Shown one piece after another: positions 25,818 through 33,483 of a stretch of 54,799 nt of DNA. Under the pieces are notes generated by a model. It did not search any database, was not told where the DNA came from, and saw only the letters and a program-made list of their open reading frames with translations. Made by a program: the position numbers and the translations under genes. The stretch is from contig CANEHB010000011.1 in NCBI GenBank assembly GCA_947427205.1, positions 1-54,799 of the forward strand, in the 5' to 3' direction. The stretch is from an uncultured Clostridium sp. Lineage in GTDB: Bacteria; Bacillota; Clostridia; TANB77; CAG-508. Numbering within the stretch: position 1 is the stretch's first letter; every line of letters begins with the position of its first letter.

Positions 25818-26453
25818 ATGGCTTTTGATTATAAAAAAGAATATAAAGAATTTTACATGCCTAAGAATAAACCCAATATAATAGAAATTCCAAAAATGAA
25901 TTATATTGCAGTAAGAGGAAAGGGAAATCCCAATGAAGAAAATAGTGAGTACAAACAAACCATAGGTTTATTGTATTCAGTTGCTTTTACTATAAAAATG
26001 AGCTATAAAACCTCACATAAAATTGAAGGATATTTTGAATATGTAGTTCCACCACTTGAAGGTTTTTGGTGGCAAAATGGTATAGAAGGATTAGATTATA
26101 ATAGAAAAGAAGATATGGAATTTATATCTATGATTAGATTACCAGATTTTGTTACAAAAGAGGAATTTAATTGGGCGATTAATGAAGCAACAAATAAGAA
26201 AAAACAAGATTTCTCAAAAGTAGAATTCTTGAGCTATGATGAAGGTTTATGTGTACAATGTATGCATATTGGTTCTTATGATAATGAGCCTGCTACAATT
26301 GAAACAATGAAAACATATGTAGAAGAAAATGGTTATGAAATTGATATAAATAATAATAGATTTCATCATGAAATTTATTTAAGTGATCCTAGAAAATGTG
26401 ATGAAAGCAGACTAAAAACAGTTATAAGGCATCCAATTAAGAAAAAGGAATAA
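25818..26453 (+). CDS. GyrI-like small-molecule-binding protein
   Basis: 211 residues, longer than the preceding protein and of the other GyrI-like subgroup: KPNIIEIPKMNYIAVRGKG, a central VVPPLEGFWWQNG loop, FISMIRLPDFVTKEEF and VQCMHIGSYDNEPATIETM. The Trp/Phe-rich pocket suggests binding of a hydrophobic ligand. Family members are called GyrI-like or SBP-like; function here is inferred as xenobiotic binding. GGAGG precedes ATG 25818. Two bases separate it from the radical SAM gene. Confidence 0.85.
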   Translation: MAFDYKKEYKEFYMPKNKPNIIEIPKMNYIAVRGKGNPNEENSEYKQTIGLLYSVAFTIKMSYKTSHKIEGYFEYVVPPLEGFWWQNGIEGLDYNRKEDMEFISMIRLPDFVTKEEFNWAINEATNKKKQDFSKVEFLSYDEGLCVQCMHIGSYDNEPATIETMKTYVEENGYEIDINNNRFHHEIYLSDPRKCDESRLKTVIRHPIKKKE

Positions 26454-26455
26454 CT

Positions 26456-27340
26456 ATGGAATTTATAGAAGCGAAAACAATACTTCAAAAAGCTACACAT
26501 GGTGAAGAATGGTTTGGGATTGATTATAATATGAATTTGTATAAAGGATGTCCACATAAATGCATTTATTGTGATAGTAGAAGTAATTGTTACCAAGTAG
26601 AGGATTTTGATAGAGTAAGAGCGAAAAAGGATGAAATAGAAATATTAAATCAAGAATTAAAGTCAAAAAGAAAAAAAGGTGTAATTGGAATAGGATCAAT
26701 GTCAGATACTTATAATCATTTTGAAAAGGAATATAAAATAACAAGAAAAGCATTAGAGCTAATTTCTTACTACAACTTTGGAGTATCAATAGAAACAAAA
26801 AGTAATTTAATAATTAGAGATATAGATATATTTAAGGAAATAAACAAAAAAGCAAATCTTATACTAAAGTTTACAATTACATCAGCAGATGATACTCTAT
26901 CAAGAAAAATAGAGCCAAATGTATGCGTTGCTTCTGAAAGATTCAAAGCAATGAAACAATTATCAAACCATGGATTATTTGTTGGAACATTGTTAACACC
27001 AATTATTCCATTTATAACAGATTCAGAAGAAAATATTAGAAATGTGATAAAACTATCTTATGAAAGTGGAGCAAAATTTGTATTTAGTATGGGTGGAGTT
27101 ACATTAAGAGAAAATCAAAGAGACTATTTTTTTAAACAGCTAGATAAAAACTTTCCAAAATTAAAACAAATGTATATTAAGACTTATGGAAATAACTTTT
27201 TTTGCTATCCACTAAATAAAAATTTAGCCAAAATATTTAAAGAGGAATGTGAAAAATATGGATTATTTTATAAAATGAGTGATATAGTAAAAGCATATAA
27301 AAAAGAAATTAAACAAGAAGAACAATTATCTTTTTTATAG
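26456..27340 (+). CDS. SPL family radical SAM protein
   Basis: 294 residues. The cluster-binding motif is C-x3-C-x2-C in GCPHKCIYCDSRSN (about residues 31-43). Following runs VIGIGSMSDTYNHFEKE, FGVSIETKSNLIIRDID and FVGTLLTPIIPFITDSEEN fit the spore-photoproduct-lyase-like SPASM-free group, sometimes called Rv2578c family. It reduces SAM to a 5'-deoxyadenosyl radical; the substrate (DNA lesion or other) is unknown. Not a true spore photoproduct lyase by length and context. It is in an operon with the GyrI-like genes upstream and the YoaP-like gene downstream. Confidence 0.87.
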   Translation: MEFIEAKTILQKATHGEEWFGIDYNMNLYKGCPHKCIYCDSRSNCYQVEDFDRVRAKKDEIEILNQELKSKRKKGVIGIGSMSDTYNHFEKEYKITRKALELISYYNFGVSIETKSNLIIRDIDIFKEINKKANLILKFTITSADDTLSRKIEPNVCVASERFKAMKQLSNHGLFVGTLLTPIIPFITDSEENIRNVIKLSYESGAKFVFSMGGVTLRENQRDYFFKQLDKNFPKLKQMYIKTYGNNFFCYPLNKNLAKIFKEECEKYGLFYKMSDIVKAYKKEIKQEEQLSFL

Positions 27341-27353
27341 AAAAGAGGAAAAT

Positions 27354-28097
27354 ATGAATGAATATATAAATTTGACATTAGAAAATATCGAAAAAGAACA
27401 TTTATGTTGTGCTATAGGTGATCCTAAACATCAAAATGGTGTTAATAATAAAAAAGAATGGATTAAACTTAAATTAAATGAAGGTCATGTGTTTAGAAAA
27501 TTAAATACTAGAGGAAAAATATTTATTGAATATGAACCAATTGAAACAGCATGGGTTCCTATTAGTGGTAAAAATTATGAATATATTTATTGTTTATGGG
27601 TAGCTGGTAGTTTTAAAGGAAAAGGTATTGCAAAAGAATTATTAGAATATGCAATAAATGATTCAAAAGAAAAAGGAATGAGTGGAATTTGTACTATAAC
27701 TTCTAAAAAGAAGAAACCATTTTTAGGAGAAAAAAATTTTTTTATACACTATGGATTTAAAGTTGTAGATGAAATAGGAGAATATGAATTATTAGCATTA
27801 CAATTTAATGAAAGCGATACACCAAAATTCAATGAAACAGCTAGAAAAATGAAAATTGATGAAAAAGATTTTACAATATATTATACTCCAGAATGTCCTT
27901 ATACAATAAATTGTATAAATGAAATTGAGGAATATGCTAAAGAAAATAATATTAAAACTAATTTTATAAAAATAGATTCACTAGAAAAAGCCAAAAATGC
28001 ACCATGTATATTTAATAATTGGGCTAATTTTTATAATGGTAAATTTATTTCAAACACTCTATTAAATAAAAATAGTTTTGCAAAATTAATTAAGTAG
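27354..28097 (+). CDS. GNAT acetyltransferase with C-terminal YoaP-like domain
   Basis: 247 residues. The GNAT part spans residues about 20-150, with the acetyl-CoA loop seen as VAGSFKGKGIAKELLEYA. The C-terminal 85 residues begin FTIYYTPECPYTINCINEI, a thioredoxin-like strand with C-x5-C, as in B. subtilis YoaP. GNAT-YoaP fusions are frequent in Firmicutes; the acceptor is not known. GAGGAAAAT precedes ATG 27354. Continues the same operon, 13 bases after the radical SAM gene. Confidence 0.87.
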   Translation: MNEYINLTLENIEKEHLCCAIGDPKHQNGVNNKKEWIKLKLNEGHVFRKLNTRGKIFIEYEPIETAWVPISGKNYEYIYCLWVAGSFKGKGIAKELLEYAINDSKEKGMSGICTITSKKKKPFLGEKNFFIHYGFKVVDEIGEYELLALQFNESDTPKFNETARKMKIDEKDFTIYYTPECPYTINCINEIEEYAKENNIKTNFIKIDSLEKAKNAPCIFNNWANFYNGKFISNTLLNKNSFAKLIK

Positions 28098-28107
28098 GAG
28101 TAAACTT

Positions 28108-28890
28108 ATGTACTATCCAAAACAAGTACCATATTTACTAAATAAAAAGTTTAAAGATAAAGTTAATTATGAAGAGTTCATATTAGAGGAATTAAATGAA
28201 TATTGTATGTGTATTTGGAAAATGCAATCAAAAGAAGATTTAGTAGAAACAATATATAATAACATTTTGCCAGATGCATGCATAGATATTGTAATTGATT
28301 TTACTTGTAAAACAATATGTATTGCAGGCTTTAGTAAAGAGACTATGCCACTTGAATTAAAAGGAAAAGTTGATTATATGGGAGTTAGATTAAAACCAAG
28401 TGGTTTTTATTCACTTTTTCATATTGAAGCATATAAGGTTATGGATAAGCAAGTTCCATTGCTTGAAATAGAAAAAGAATTTAATATACTAGAAATATTG
28501 TTATTAAAAGACACAAATAAAAGAATAGATGTATTAAAAAACTATTTGTTGAAAAAAATTGAAAAAGCTTCTAAAAAAGATTTTATTAAACTGGTAGATG
28601 AATTATATGAAAAACCAAAAGAACAAACTGTAATTGATATAGCAGAAAAATTGGGATATAATCAAAGACACTTGTTTAGGATATTTAAAATTAATTATGG
28701 ATTATCTCCTAAAGTATTATTAAATATTTTAAGATTGCATTTGTGCTTAACATTATTATTAGAAAAGAATATGGATTTAACTAGTATTGCAATTTTATGT
28801 GGTTTTTATGATCAATCACATTTCATAAGAGATATAAAAAAATATACAGGAGTTTCACCATTAAAATTATTAGAAAATTATAAAATGTAA
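28108..28890 (+). CDS. AraC family transcriptional regulator (DUF6597 N-terminus)
   Basis: 260 residues. The N-terminal 150 residues (ILPDACIDIVIDF, GVRLKPSGFYSLF) match the DUF6597 sensor-like domain often joined to AraC regulators. The C-terminal pair of helix-turn-helices is clear: TVIDIAEKLGYNQRHLFRIFK and SIAILCGFYDQSHFIRDIKK with GVSPLKLL. The signal is unknown. AGGAGTAAAC lies before ATG 28108. It follows the GNAT gene by 10 bases and probably regulates this detoxification-like operon. Confidence 0.88.
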   Translation: MYYPKQVPYLLNKKFKDKVNYEEFILEELNEYCMCIWKMQSKEDLVETIYNNILPDACIDIVIDFTCKTICIAGFSKETMPLELKGKVDYMGVRLKPSGFYSLFHIEAYKVMDKQVPLLEIEKEFNILEILLLKDTNKRIDVLKNYLLKKIEKASKKDFIKLVDELYEKPKEQTVIDIAEKLGYNQRHLFRIFKINYGLSPKVLLNILRLHLCLTLLLEKNMDLTSIAILCGFYDQSHFIRDIKKYTGVSPLKLLENYKM

Positions 28891-28979
28891 AATGTCTTTT
28901 TTTTACAATACAAATTTAAATAATCTATATATAATAATTTCAAATATTTAGTAATTTTAGATTATAATAAGGAGAAGTT

Positions 28980-29297
28980 ATGTCAACATCAATAGATTTT
29001 ATAAATTATATTTGTGAACAAATAAATGGTGTAGGAGAAATTAGATATATAAAAATGTTTGGAGAATATTTAATATATGTAAATGAAAAGCCACTTATTA
29101 CAGTATGTGATAATATGGCTTTTATAAAAAAATTAGATGTTATTTCAGAATTAATGAAAGATGCAGAAGTTGGTTTTCCATATAAAGGTGCAAAAGAACA
29201 TTATATTTTAGATATAGACAATAGGGAGTTAAGTAAAACTGTTATAGAAAAAGTAGAAAAAGTTACTCCTATTCCAAAAAAGAAAAATAAAAAATAA
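28980..29297 (+). CDS. TfoX N-terminal domain protein
   Basis: 105 residues: a stand-alone TfoX/Sxy N-terminal domain (IRYIKMFGEYLIYVNEKPLITVCDN in two pieces IRYIKMFGEYLIY and VNEKPLITVCDN, then VGFPYKGAKEHYILDID). Only this domain is present, as in many Firmicutes where no link to competence is shown. A Lys-rich tail ends the protein. AAGGAGAAG precedes ATG 28980. Followed by a perfect terminator. Confidence 0.85.
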   Translation: MSTSIDFINYICEQINGVGEIRYIKMFGEYLIYVNEKPLITVCDNMAFIKKLDVISELMKDAEVGFPYKGAKEHYILDIDNRELSKTVIEKVEKVTPIPKKKNKK

Positions 29298-29302
29298 TAT
29301 GA

Positions 29303-29338
29303 AAAAGACAGATAATATTTCAATCTATCTGTCTTTTA
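29303..29338 (+). terminator. intrinsic terminator
   Basis: AAAAGACAGAT (29303-29313) pairs perfectly with ATCTGTCTTTT (29327-29337). Confidence 0.85.
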
Positions 29339-29375
29339 TGTTATACTTTATTAAAAACATCTAGGAGGTGATAAA

Positions 29376-30869
29376 ATGTCTTTAATAAGTGTAAATAATT
29401 TGACATTTGGTTATGAAGGAAGTATAAGTAATGTTTTTGAAAATGTATCTTTTAATATAGATACAGATTGGAAACTTGGATTAATTGGTAGAAATGGAAA
29501 AGGGAAAACTACTTTCTTAAAATTATTGTTAGGAAAGTATGAATATAAAGGGACAATTTCAAAAAATATAGATTTTGATTATTTTCCTTTTGAAGTAAAA
29601 AATAAAGAAGCAATGGCAATAAACATAGTAAATGAAGTAGCGCCAAATGTAGAAGATTGGGAGATTATAAAAGAATTAAATTTGTTGAATACTGATCCTG
29701 AAATTCTTTATAAAAATTTTAACATTTTAAGTGGTGGAGAACAAATAAAAATCCTTTTGATAAGTTTGTTTTTAAAAGAAAATAACTTTTTGCTTATTGA
29801 TGAACCAACAAACCATTTAGATGTTGAAACAAAAGTAAATTTAGTAGAATATTTAAAAAAGAAAAAAAGTTTTATTTTAGTATCTCATGATAGAACTTTT
29901 TTAGATAAAGTTGTAGACCATATAATTTCTATAAATAATACAAATATTGATATACAAAAAGGAAATTTTTCATCATGGCAAGAAAATAAAGATGCCAAAG
30001 ATAATTATGAATTAACACAAAATGAAAAATTGAAAAAAGATATAAATAGATTAGAAGCGACTGCAAGAAATACAAATGATTGGTCAAATAAAATCGAAAA
30101 TACAAAATATAACCATACAGGATCTAAAGAAATGATTGATAGAGGGTATGTAGGACATCAATCAGCAAAAATGATGAAAAAAGCTAAAGCAATTGAAAGA
30201 AGAATAGAAAGTGCTATTGAAGAAAAATCAAGCTTACTAAGTAATATTGATAGAAATGATCCTTTGAAAATTATACCTTTGGAAAGTAGAAAAAATCCAT
30301 TAATTACAGCAGATAATTTTCAGATAAAATATAACAATAGAACAATTTTTAATAATGTATCTTTTGAAGTAAAAAATGGAGATAGAATTGCAATTATAGG
30401 AAAGAATGGAGCTGGAAAATCTAGTATATTAAAATTGATTTTAGGAAATAAACTTGAGTATAATGGAAATATTAATGTTGCAAATGATTTAAAAATATCT
30501 TATGTGTCACAAAGTACAGAAAGTTTAAGTGGAACACTTAAAGATTTTGTAATTCAAAATCAAATAGATGAGAGTATTTTTAAGGCAATGCTTTCTAAAA
30601 TGGGATTTTCAAATTTGGAATTTAGTAAAAATATAGAAGAAATGAGCGAGGGACAAAAAAAGAAAGTATTAATTGCTAAAAGTATTTCAGAATCTGCCAA
30701 TATTTATATTTGGGATGAACCTCTTAATTACATAGATATTTTAACTAGAATACAAATTGAAGATGCTATACTGAAATACAAACCTACAATTATATTTGTA
30801 GAACATGATGATACTTTTATTAAAAACATAGCAACAAAACAAATATATTTAAATAATAATGATTGCTAA
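29376..30869 (+). CDS. Lsa-type ABC-F ATPase (ribosomal protection family)
   Basis: 497 residues, two ABC domains and no membrane segment. First Walker A GRNGKGKTT (38-46), signature LSGGEQIK, Walker B LLIDEPTNHLD; second Walker A GKNGAGKSS (about 344-352), degenerate signature MSEGQKKK and IYIWDEPLNYID. The second Walker B wording and the length match the Lsa/Vga branch, whose members bind the ribosomal E site and displace lincosamides, pleuromutilins or streptogramin A. The linker (about 195-300) determines drug range and cannot be interpreted by eye. CTAGGAGGTG precedes ATG 29376. No stalling leader peptide is evident in the 78 bases upstream. Confidence 0.87.
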   Translation: MSLISVNNLTFGYEGSISNVFENVSFNIDTDWKLGLIGRNGKGKTTFLKLLLGKYEYKGTISKNIDFDYFPFEVKNKEAMAINIVNEVAPNVEDWEIIKELNLLNTDPEILYKNFNILSGGEQIKILLISLFLKENNFLLIDEPTNHLDVETKVNLVEYLKKKKSFILVSHDRTFLDKVVDHIISINNTNIDIQKGNFSSWQENKDAKDNYELTQNEKLKKDINRLEATARNTNDWSNKIENTKYNHTGSKEMIDRGYVGHQSAKMMKKAKAIERRIESAIEEKSSLLSNIDRNDPLKIIPLESRKNPLITADNFQIKYNNRTIFNNVSFEVKNGDRIAIIGKNGAGKSSILKLILGNKLEYNGNINVANDLKISYVSQSTESLSGTLKDFVIQNQIDESIFKAMLSKMGFSNLEFSKNIEEMSEGQKKKVLIAKSISESANIYIWDEPLNYIDILTRIQIEDAILKYKPTIIFVEHDDTFIKNIATKQIYLNNNDC

Positions 30870-30923
30870 AATAGCTATTATGTAATAAAATTATTATTAA
30901 TTAAAATTATTGGAGGAGAAATA

Positions 30924-31322
30924 ATGAAGATATCTACAAAAGGAAGATATGCATTAAGAATAATGATGGATTTAGCAATAAATAGCAATGGAAAATATAT
31001 ATCCTTAACAGATATTTCAAAAAGACAAGAAATATCGAATAAGTATTTAGAACAAATAATTGCATTATTAAATAGAGCAGGCTTTTTAGATACAGCACGA
31101 GGGCAGACAGGAGGATATAAATTAGTAAAGCTGCCAAAAGAATATGTGATTGGAGATATTTTAAGAGCGACAGAAGGTGATTTAGCACCAATTTATTGTT
31201 TAACAGAAGATGGTGAATGTAACAGACAAGAAGGATGCAAGACATATTCATTTTGGAAAGGCTTAGATGAGGTAATAAGTGACTATGTTAATAGTAAAAC
31301 TTTAGAAGATTTGATAAAATAG
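30924..31322 (+). CDS. iscR: Rrf2 family regulator, IscR-like
   Basis: 132 residues. Winged helix STKGRYALRIMMDLAI and EISNKYLEQIIALLNRAG, then the Rrf2 loop ARGQTGGYKL. Three Cys in YCLTEDGECNRQEGC (about 92-106) match the Fe-S ligand set of IscR. The nifS and nifU-like genes lie directly downstream, so it most likely senses Fe-S status and controls them. GGAGGAG precedes ATG 30924. A terminator and a new promoter lie between it and nifS. The gene name is by context; CymR-like roles are not excluded. Confidence 0.85.
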   Translation: MKISTKGRYALRIMMDLAINSNGKYISLTDISKRQEISNKYLEQIIALLNRAGFLDTARGQTGGYKLVKLPKEYVIGDILRATEGDLAPIYCLTEDGECNRQEGCKTYSFWKGLDEVISDYVNSKTLEDLIK

Positions 31323-31349
31323 AAGTTCATTATGAATTTCTATTTTTTT
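31316..31349 (+). terminator. intrinsic terminator after the Rrf2 gene
   Basis: AATAGAAGTTCA pairs with TGAATTTCTATT (one G-T), followed by seven T. It overlaps the last codons of the gene. Confidence 0.75.
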
Positions 31350-31367
31350 GTATATTTTTAATTCCCA

Positions 31368-31404
31368 TTGACATACTAGGAAATAAGATATATAATTCCT
31401 ACTA
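31368..31404 (+). promoter_or_regulatory. consensus promoter with overlapping dyad ahead of the nifS gene
   Basis: TTGACA (31368-31373), 17 bp, TATAAT (31391-31396): perfect consensus. The arms TACTAGGAA (31374-31382) and TTCCTACTA (31396-31404) form an 8-of-9 dyad across the spacer and -10 box, so a repressor bound there would block transcription. The Rrf2 protein encoded just upstream is the likely one. Confidence 0.75.
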
Positions 31405-31430
31405 TAATAGTATGAAAAAAGGAGAGTAAT

Positions 31431-32612
31431 ATGAAAAATATATATTTTGATAATGCAGCAACAACTAGATTAGATGAAGAAGTATTAAACGAAATGATAC
31501 CTTATTTGAAAGAAAATTATGGAAATGCCTCTTCGATATATAAATTGGGGAGAGACTCAAAAAAGGCTGTTGAAGATTCAAGAGAAAAGATAGCACAAGT
31601 ATTAAATTGTAAATCTAATGAAATTTATTTTACTGCAGGTGGAAGTGAAAGTGATAATACAGCGATTAAAGGTATAGCAAGAGCAAATAAATTAAAAGGA
31701 AATCACATAATAACTTCTAAAATAGAACATCCAGCTGTTTTAGAAACATGCAAAAATTTAGAAAAAGAAGGATTTGAAGTAACCTATATTTCAGTAGATG
31801 AAAATGGAATAATTAATTTAGAAGAATTAAAGAAATCTGTTAAAGATACTACTGTTTTAATAACAATAATGTTTGCAAATAATGAAATAGGAACAGTACA
31901 ACCAATAGAAGAAATAGGAAAGATTGCTAAAGAAAAAAATATTTATTTTCATACAGATGCAGTCCAAGCTGTTGGAAGCATAAAAATTGATGTTCAAAAA
32001 TTAAATATTGATAGTTTATCTTTATCAGGACACAAACTTTATGGTCCTAAAGGAATTGGAGCTTTATATGTAAAATCAGGAATAAAATTTGAAAAGTTTG
32101 TTGATGGAGGGCATCAAGAGAGAAATAAAAGAGCTGGAACAGAAAATGTTGCTGGGATTGTTGGTATAGGGAAAGCTATTGAAATTGCATATAGCGATTT
32201 AGAAGAGCATAATAAAAAAATTAAAGAATTAAGAGATTATTATGTAGCTCAAGTAACATCTAAAATACCATATGTGAAAGTAAATGGTGATATGAAAAAA
32301 AGACTTCCTGGAAATAGTAATATTTCATTTAGATTTATAGAAGGAGAAGGATTATTATTAAATCTTGATTTAAAGGGAGTTTGTGCATCAAGTGGCAGTG
32401 CATGTACATCAGGTTCACTTGATCCATCACATGTATTACTTGCAATAGGGCTTCCACATGAAATTGCACATGGATCTTTAAGAATTACAATAGGAAAATA
32501 TAATACTAAAAAAGAGATTGATTATCTTGTAGAAAATTTAATAGAAATAGTTAATAGATTAAGAGACATGTCACCATTATATGAAAAATTTTTAGAGGAG
32601 GAAAATAAATAA
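31431..32612 (+). CDS. nifS: cysteine desulfurase NifS/IscS type
   Basis: 393 residues. A PLP enzyme that takes sulfur from cysteine for Fe-S cluster assembly. PLP lysine in SLSGHKLYGPKG (about Lys202), preceded by the HTDAVQAVG stretch; the active-site Cys (about 325) lies in the flexible loop ASSGSACTSGS. That loop length marks group I (NifS/IscS). GGAGAG precedes ATG 31431, under a consensus promoter with a likely Rrf2 operator. The stop codon shares one base with the start of the scaffold gene, so the two are translationally coupled. Confidence 0.95.
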   Translation: MKNIYFDNAATTRLDEEVLNEMIPYLKENYGNASSIYKLGRDSKKAVEDSREKIAQVLNCKSNEIYFTAGGSESDNTAIKGIARANKLKGNHIITSKIEHPAVLETCKNLEKEGFEVTYISVDENGIINLEELKKSVKDTTVLITIMFANNEIGTVQPIEEIGKIAKEKNIYFHTDAVQAVGSIKIDVQKLNIDSLSLSGHKLYGPKGIGALYVKSGIKFEKFVDGGHQERNKRAGTENVAGIVGIGKAIEIAYSDLEEHNKKIKELRDYYVAQVTSKIPYVKVNGDMKKRLPGNSNISFRFIEGEGLLLNLDLKGVCASSGSACTSGSLDPSHVLLAIGLPHEIAHGSLRITIGKYNTKKEIDYLVENLIEIVNRLRDMSPLYEKFLEEENK

Positions 32613-33055
32613 TGGAATATTCAGAAAAAGTAGTAGATCATTATACAAGTCCAAGAAATGTTGGGAAGATTGAAGATGCTTCAGGTATTGGAGAAGTTGG
32701 AAATCCAGTGTGTGGAGATATTATGAAAATGTTTATAAAAGTTGAAAATAATATAATAGTAGATGTAAAATTTAAAACTTTTGGCTGTGGAGCTGCTATA
32801 GCAACAAGTAGTATATCAACAGAAATGATAAAAGGAAAAAGTATTGAAGAAGCATTAGAATTAAAAAATACAGATGTAGTAGAGTCATTAGGTGGGCTTC
32901 CACCAGTTAAATTACATTGTTCAGTTTTAGCCGAAGAAGCTATACATGAAGCTATTGCAGATTACTATAGAAAAGAAGGAAAATTATCTGAAGATCAAAT
33001 AAAAGAAAAATGTAACTTGAAAGAACATGATTGTGAAAACTGTCATAAAAATTAA
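32612..33055 (+). CDS. nifU: NifU/IscU-type Fe-S scaffold protein
   Basis: 147 residues. The three scaffold cysteines are seen in GNPVCGD (about 35), FGCGAA (about 62) and KLHCSVLAEEA (about 104), with the usual Asp after the first. A C-terminal tail adds three more Cys (KCNLKEHDCENCHKN), common in clostridial NifU-like scaffolds and perhaps a metal site. AGAGGAGG precedes ATG 32612, whose first base is the last of the nifS stop. Receives sulfur from the NifS protein. Confidence 0.93.
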   Translation: MEYSEKVVDHYTSPRNVGKIEDASGIGEVGNPVCGDIMKMFIKVENNIIVDVKFKTFGCGAAIATSSISTEMIKGKSIEEALELKNTDVVESLGGLPPVKLHCSVLAEEAIHEAIADYYRKEGKLSEDQIKEKCNLKEHDCENCHKN

Positions 33056-33102
33056 TTTTAGATGAAAAATTATTTAGATTTAAGAATAGATAAAAATAAA
33101 AT

Positions 33103-33136
33103 AAATGGACAATACATAGCTATTGTCTATTTTTAT
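33103..33136 (+). terminator. intrinsic terminator after the nifSU genes
   Basis: AAATGGACAATA (33103-33114) pairs with TATTGTCTATTT (33121-33132; one G-T), followed by T-rich sequence. Confidence 0.75.
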
Positions 33137-33152
33137 TCTTTTATGGTATTAT
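33123..33152 (+). promoter_or_regulatory. possible promoter of the structured RNA
   Basis: TTGTCT (33123-33128) and TATTAT (33147-33152), 18-bp spacer, preceded by TGG close to an extended -10. Transcription would start near 33159. The -35 box overlaps the nifU terminator. Confidence 0.5.
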
Positions 33153-33171
33153 AAGAACAAAAGAGGACATT

Positions 33172-33231
33172 ATGAAAATTGAAAAAGACAAAATTACATG
33201 CAAATCTTCTCGTTTTTGTTCGAGTGCATAA
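33172..33231 (+). CDS. possible 19-residue leader peptide within the structured RNA
   Basis: ATG 33172 follows GAGGA by four bases and encodes MKIEKDKITCKSSRFCSSA, then stops. It covers the 5' arm of stem A, so translation would disrupt the fold. This would suit an attenuator for the downstream transporter; but a chance frame is equally possible. Confidence 0.25.
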   Translation: MKIEKDKITCKSSRFCSSA

Positions 33232-33385
33232 CTTATCTGCAGCTCAGATTTGCATACTCTAGCTGTAACAAGCAAAGCCTTAACAGCTAGAGTAACTAAG
33301 TTTCGCACATCTAAGAAATGTACAAAATTTGCTGAAGGCTTTATATTATATGAATTACGGAGAAATTTCCTATAATATAAAAAAG

Positions 33386-33411
33386 AAACCTTACGAAAAC
33401 GTAAGGTTTTT
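33386..33411 (+). terminator. terminator of the structured RNA
   Basis: AAACCTTACG (33386-33395), AAAA loop, CGTAAGGTTT (33400-33409), then T: a perfect 10-bp intrinsic terminator. Confidence 0.9.
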
Positions 33412-33454
33412 GTAACTTAAATCAATGTTACAAAAAATGAAATTACTCTATAAT
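33411..33454 (+). promoter_or_regulatory. likely promoter and dyad of the BceAB-like operon
   Basis: TGTAAC (33411-33416) and GTTACA (33427-33432) form an inverted repeat overlapping a weak -35; TATAAT is at 33449-33454. This would let the transporter be transcribed independently of the RNA upstream. Confidence 0.5.
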
Positions 33455-33483
33455 AAAGCTATAAGATGAAAGGAGTATTTTAT

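Larger units (their letters stand above)
33160..33411 (+). ncRNA. candidate structured RNA with two pseudoknots
   Basis: About 250 bases, markedly richer in complex pairing than other gaps. Stem A: 33198-33207 with 33246-33255, 10 bp perfect. Inside it CTCG/CGAG (33209-33212 with 33221-33224). Stem B: 33256-33266 with 33283-33293, 11 bp perfect. Stem D: 33341-33350 with 33371-33380, 10 bp perfect. Pseudoknot 1: the stem B loop AAAGCCTT (33274-33281) with AAGGCTTT (33335-33342). Pseudoknot 2: GTGC and AACTTA inside stem A (33224-33235) with TAAGTT and GCAC (33297-33308). A terminator at 33386-33411 closes it. It may be a stand-alone RNA (raiA-like RNAs have comparable size and complexity) or a cis-acting leader for the ABC transporter at 33484; class unassigned. 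Confidence 0.65.
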
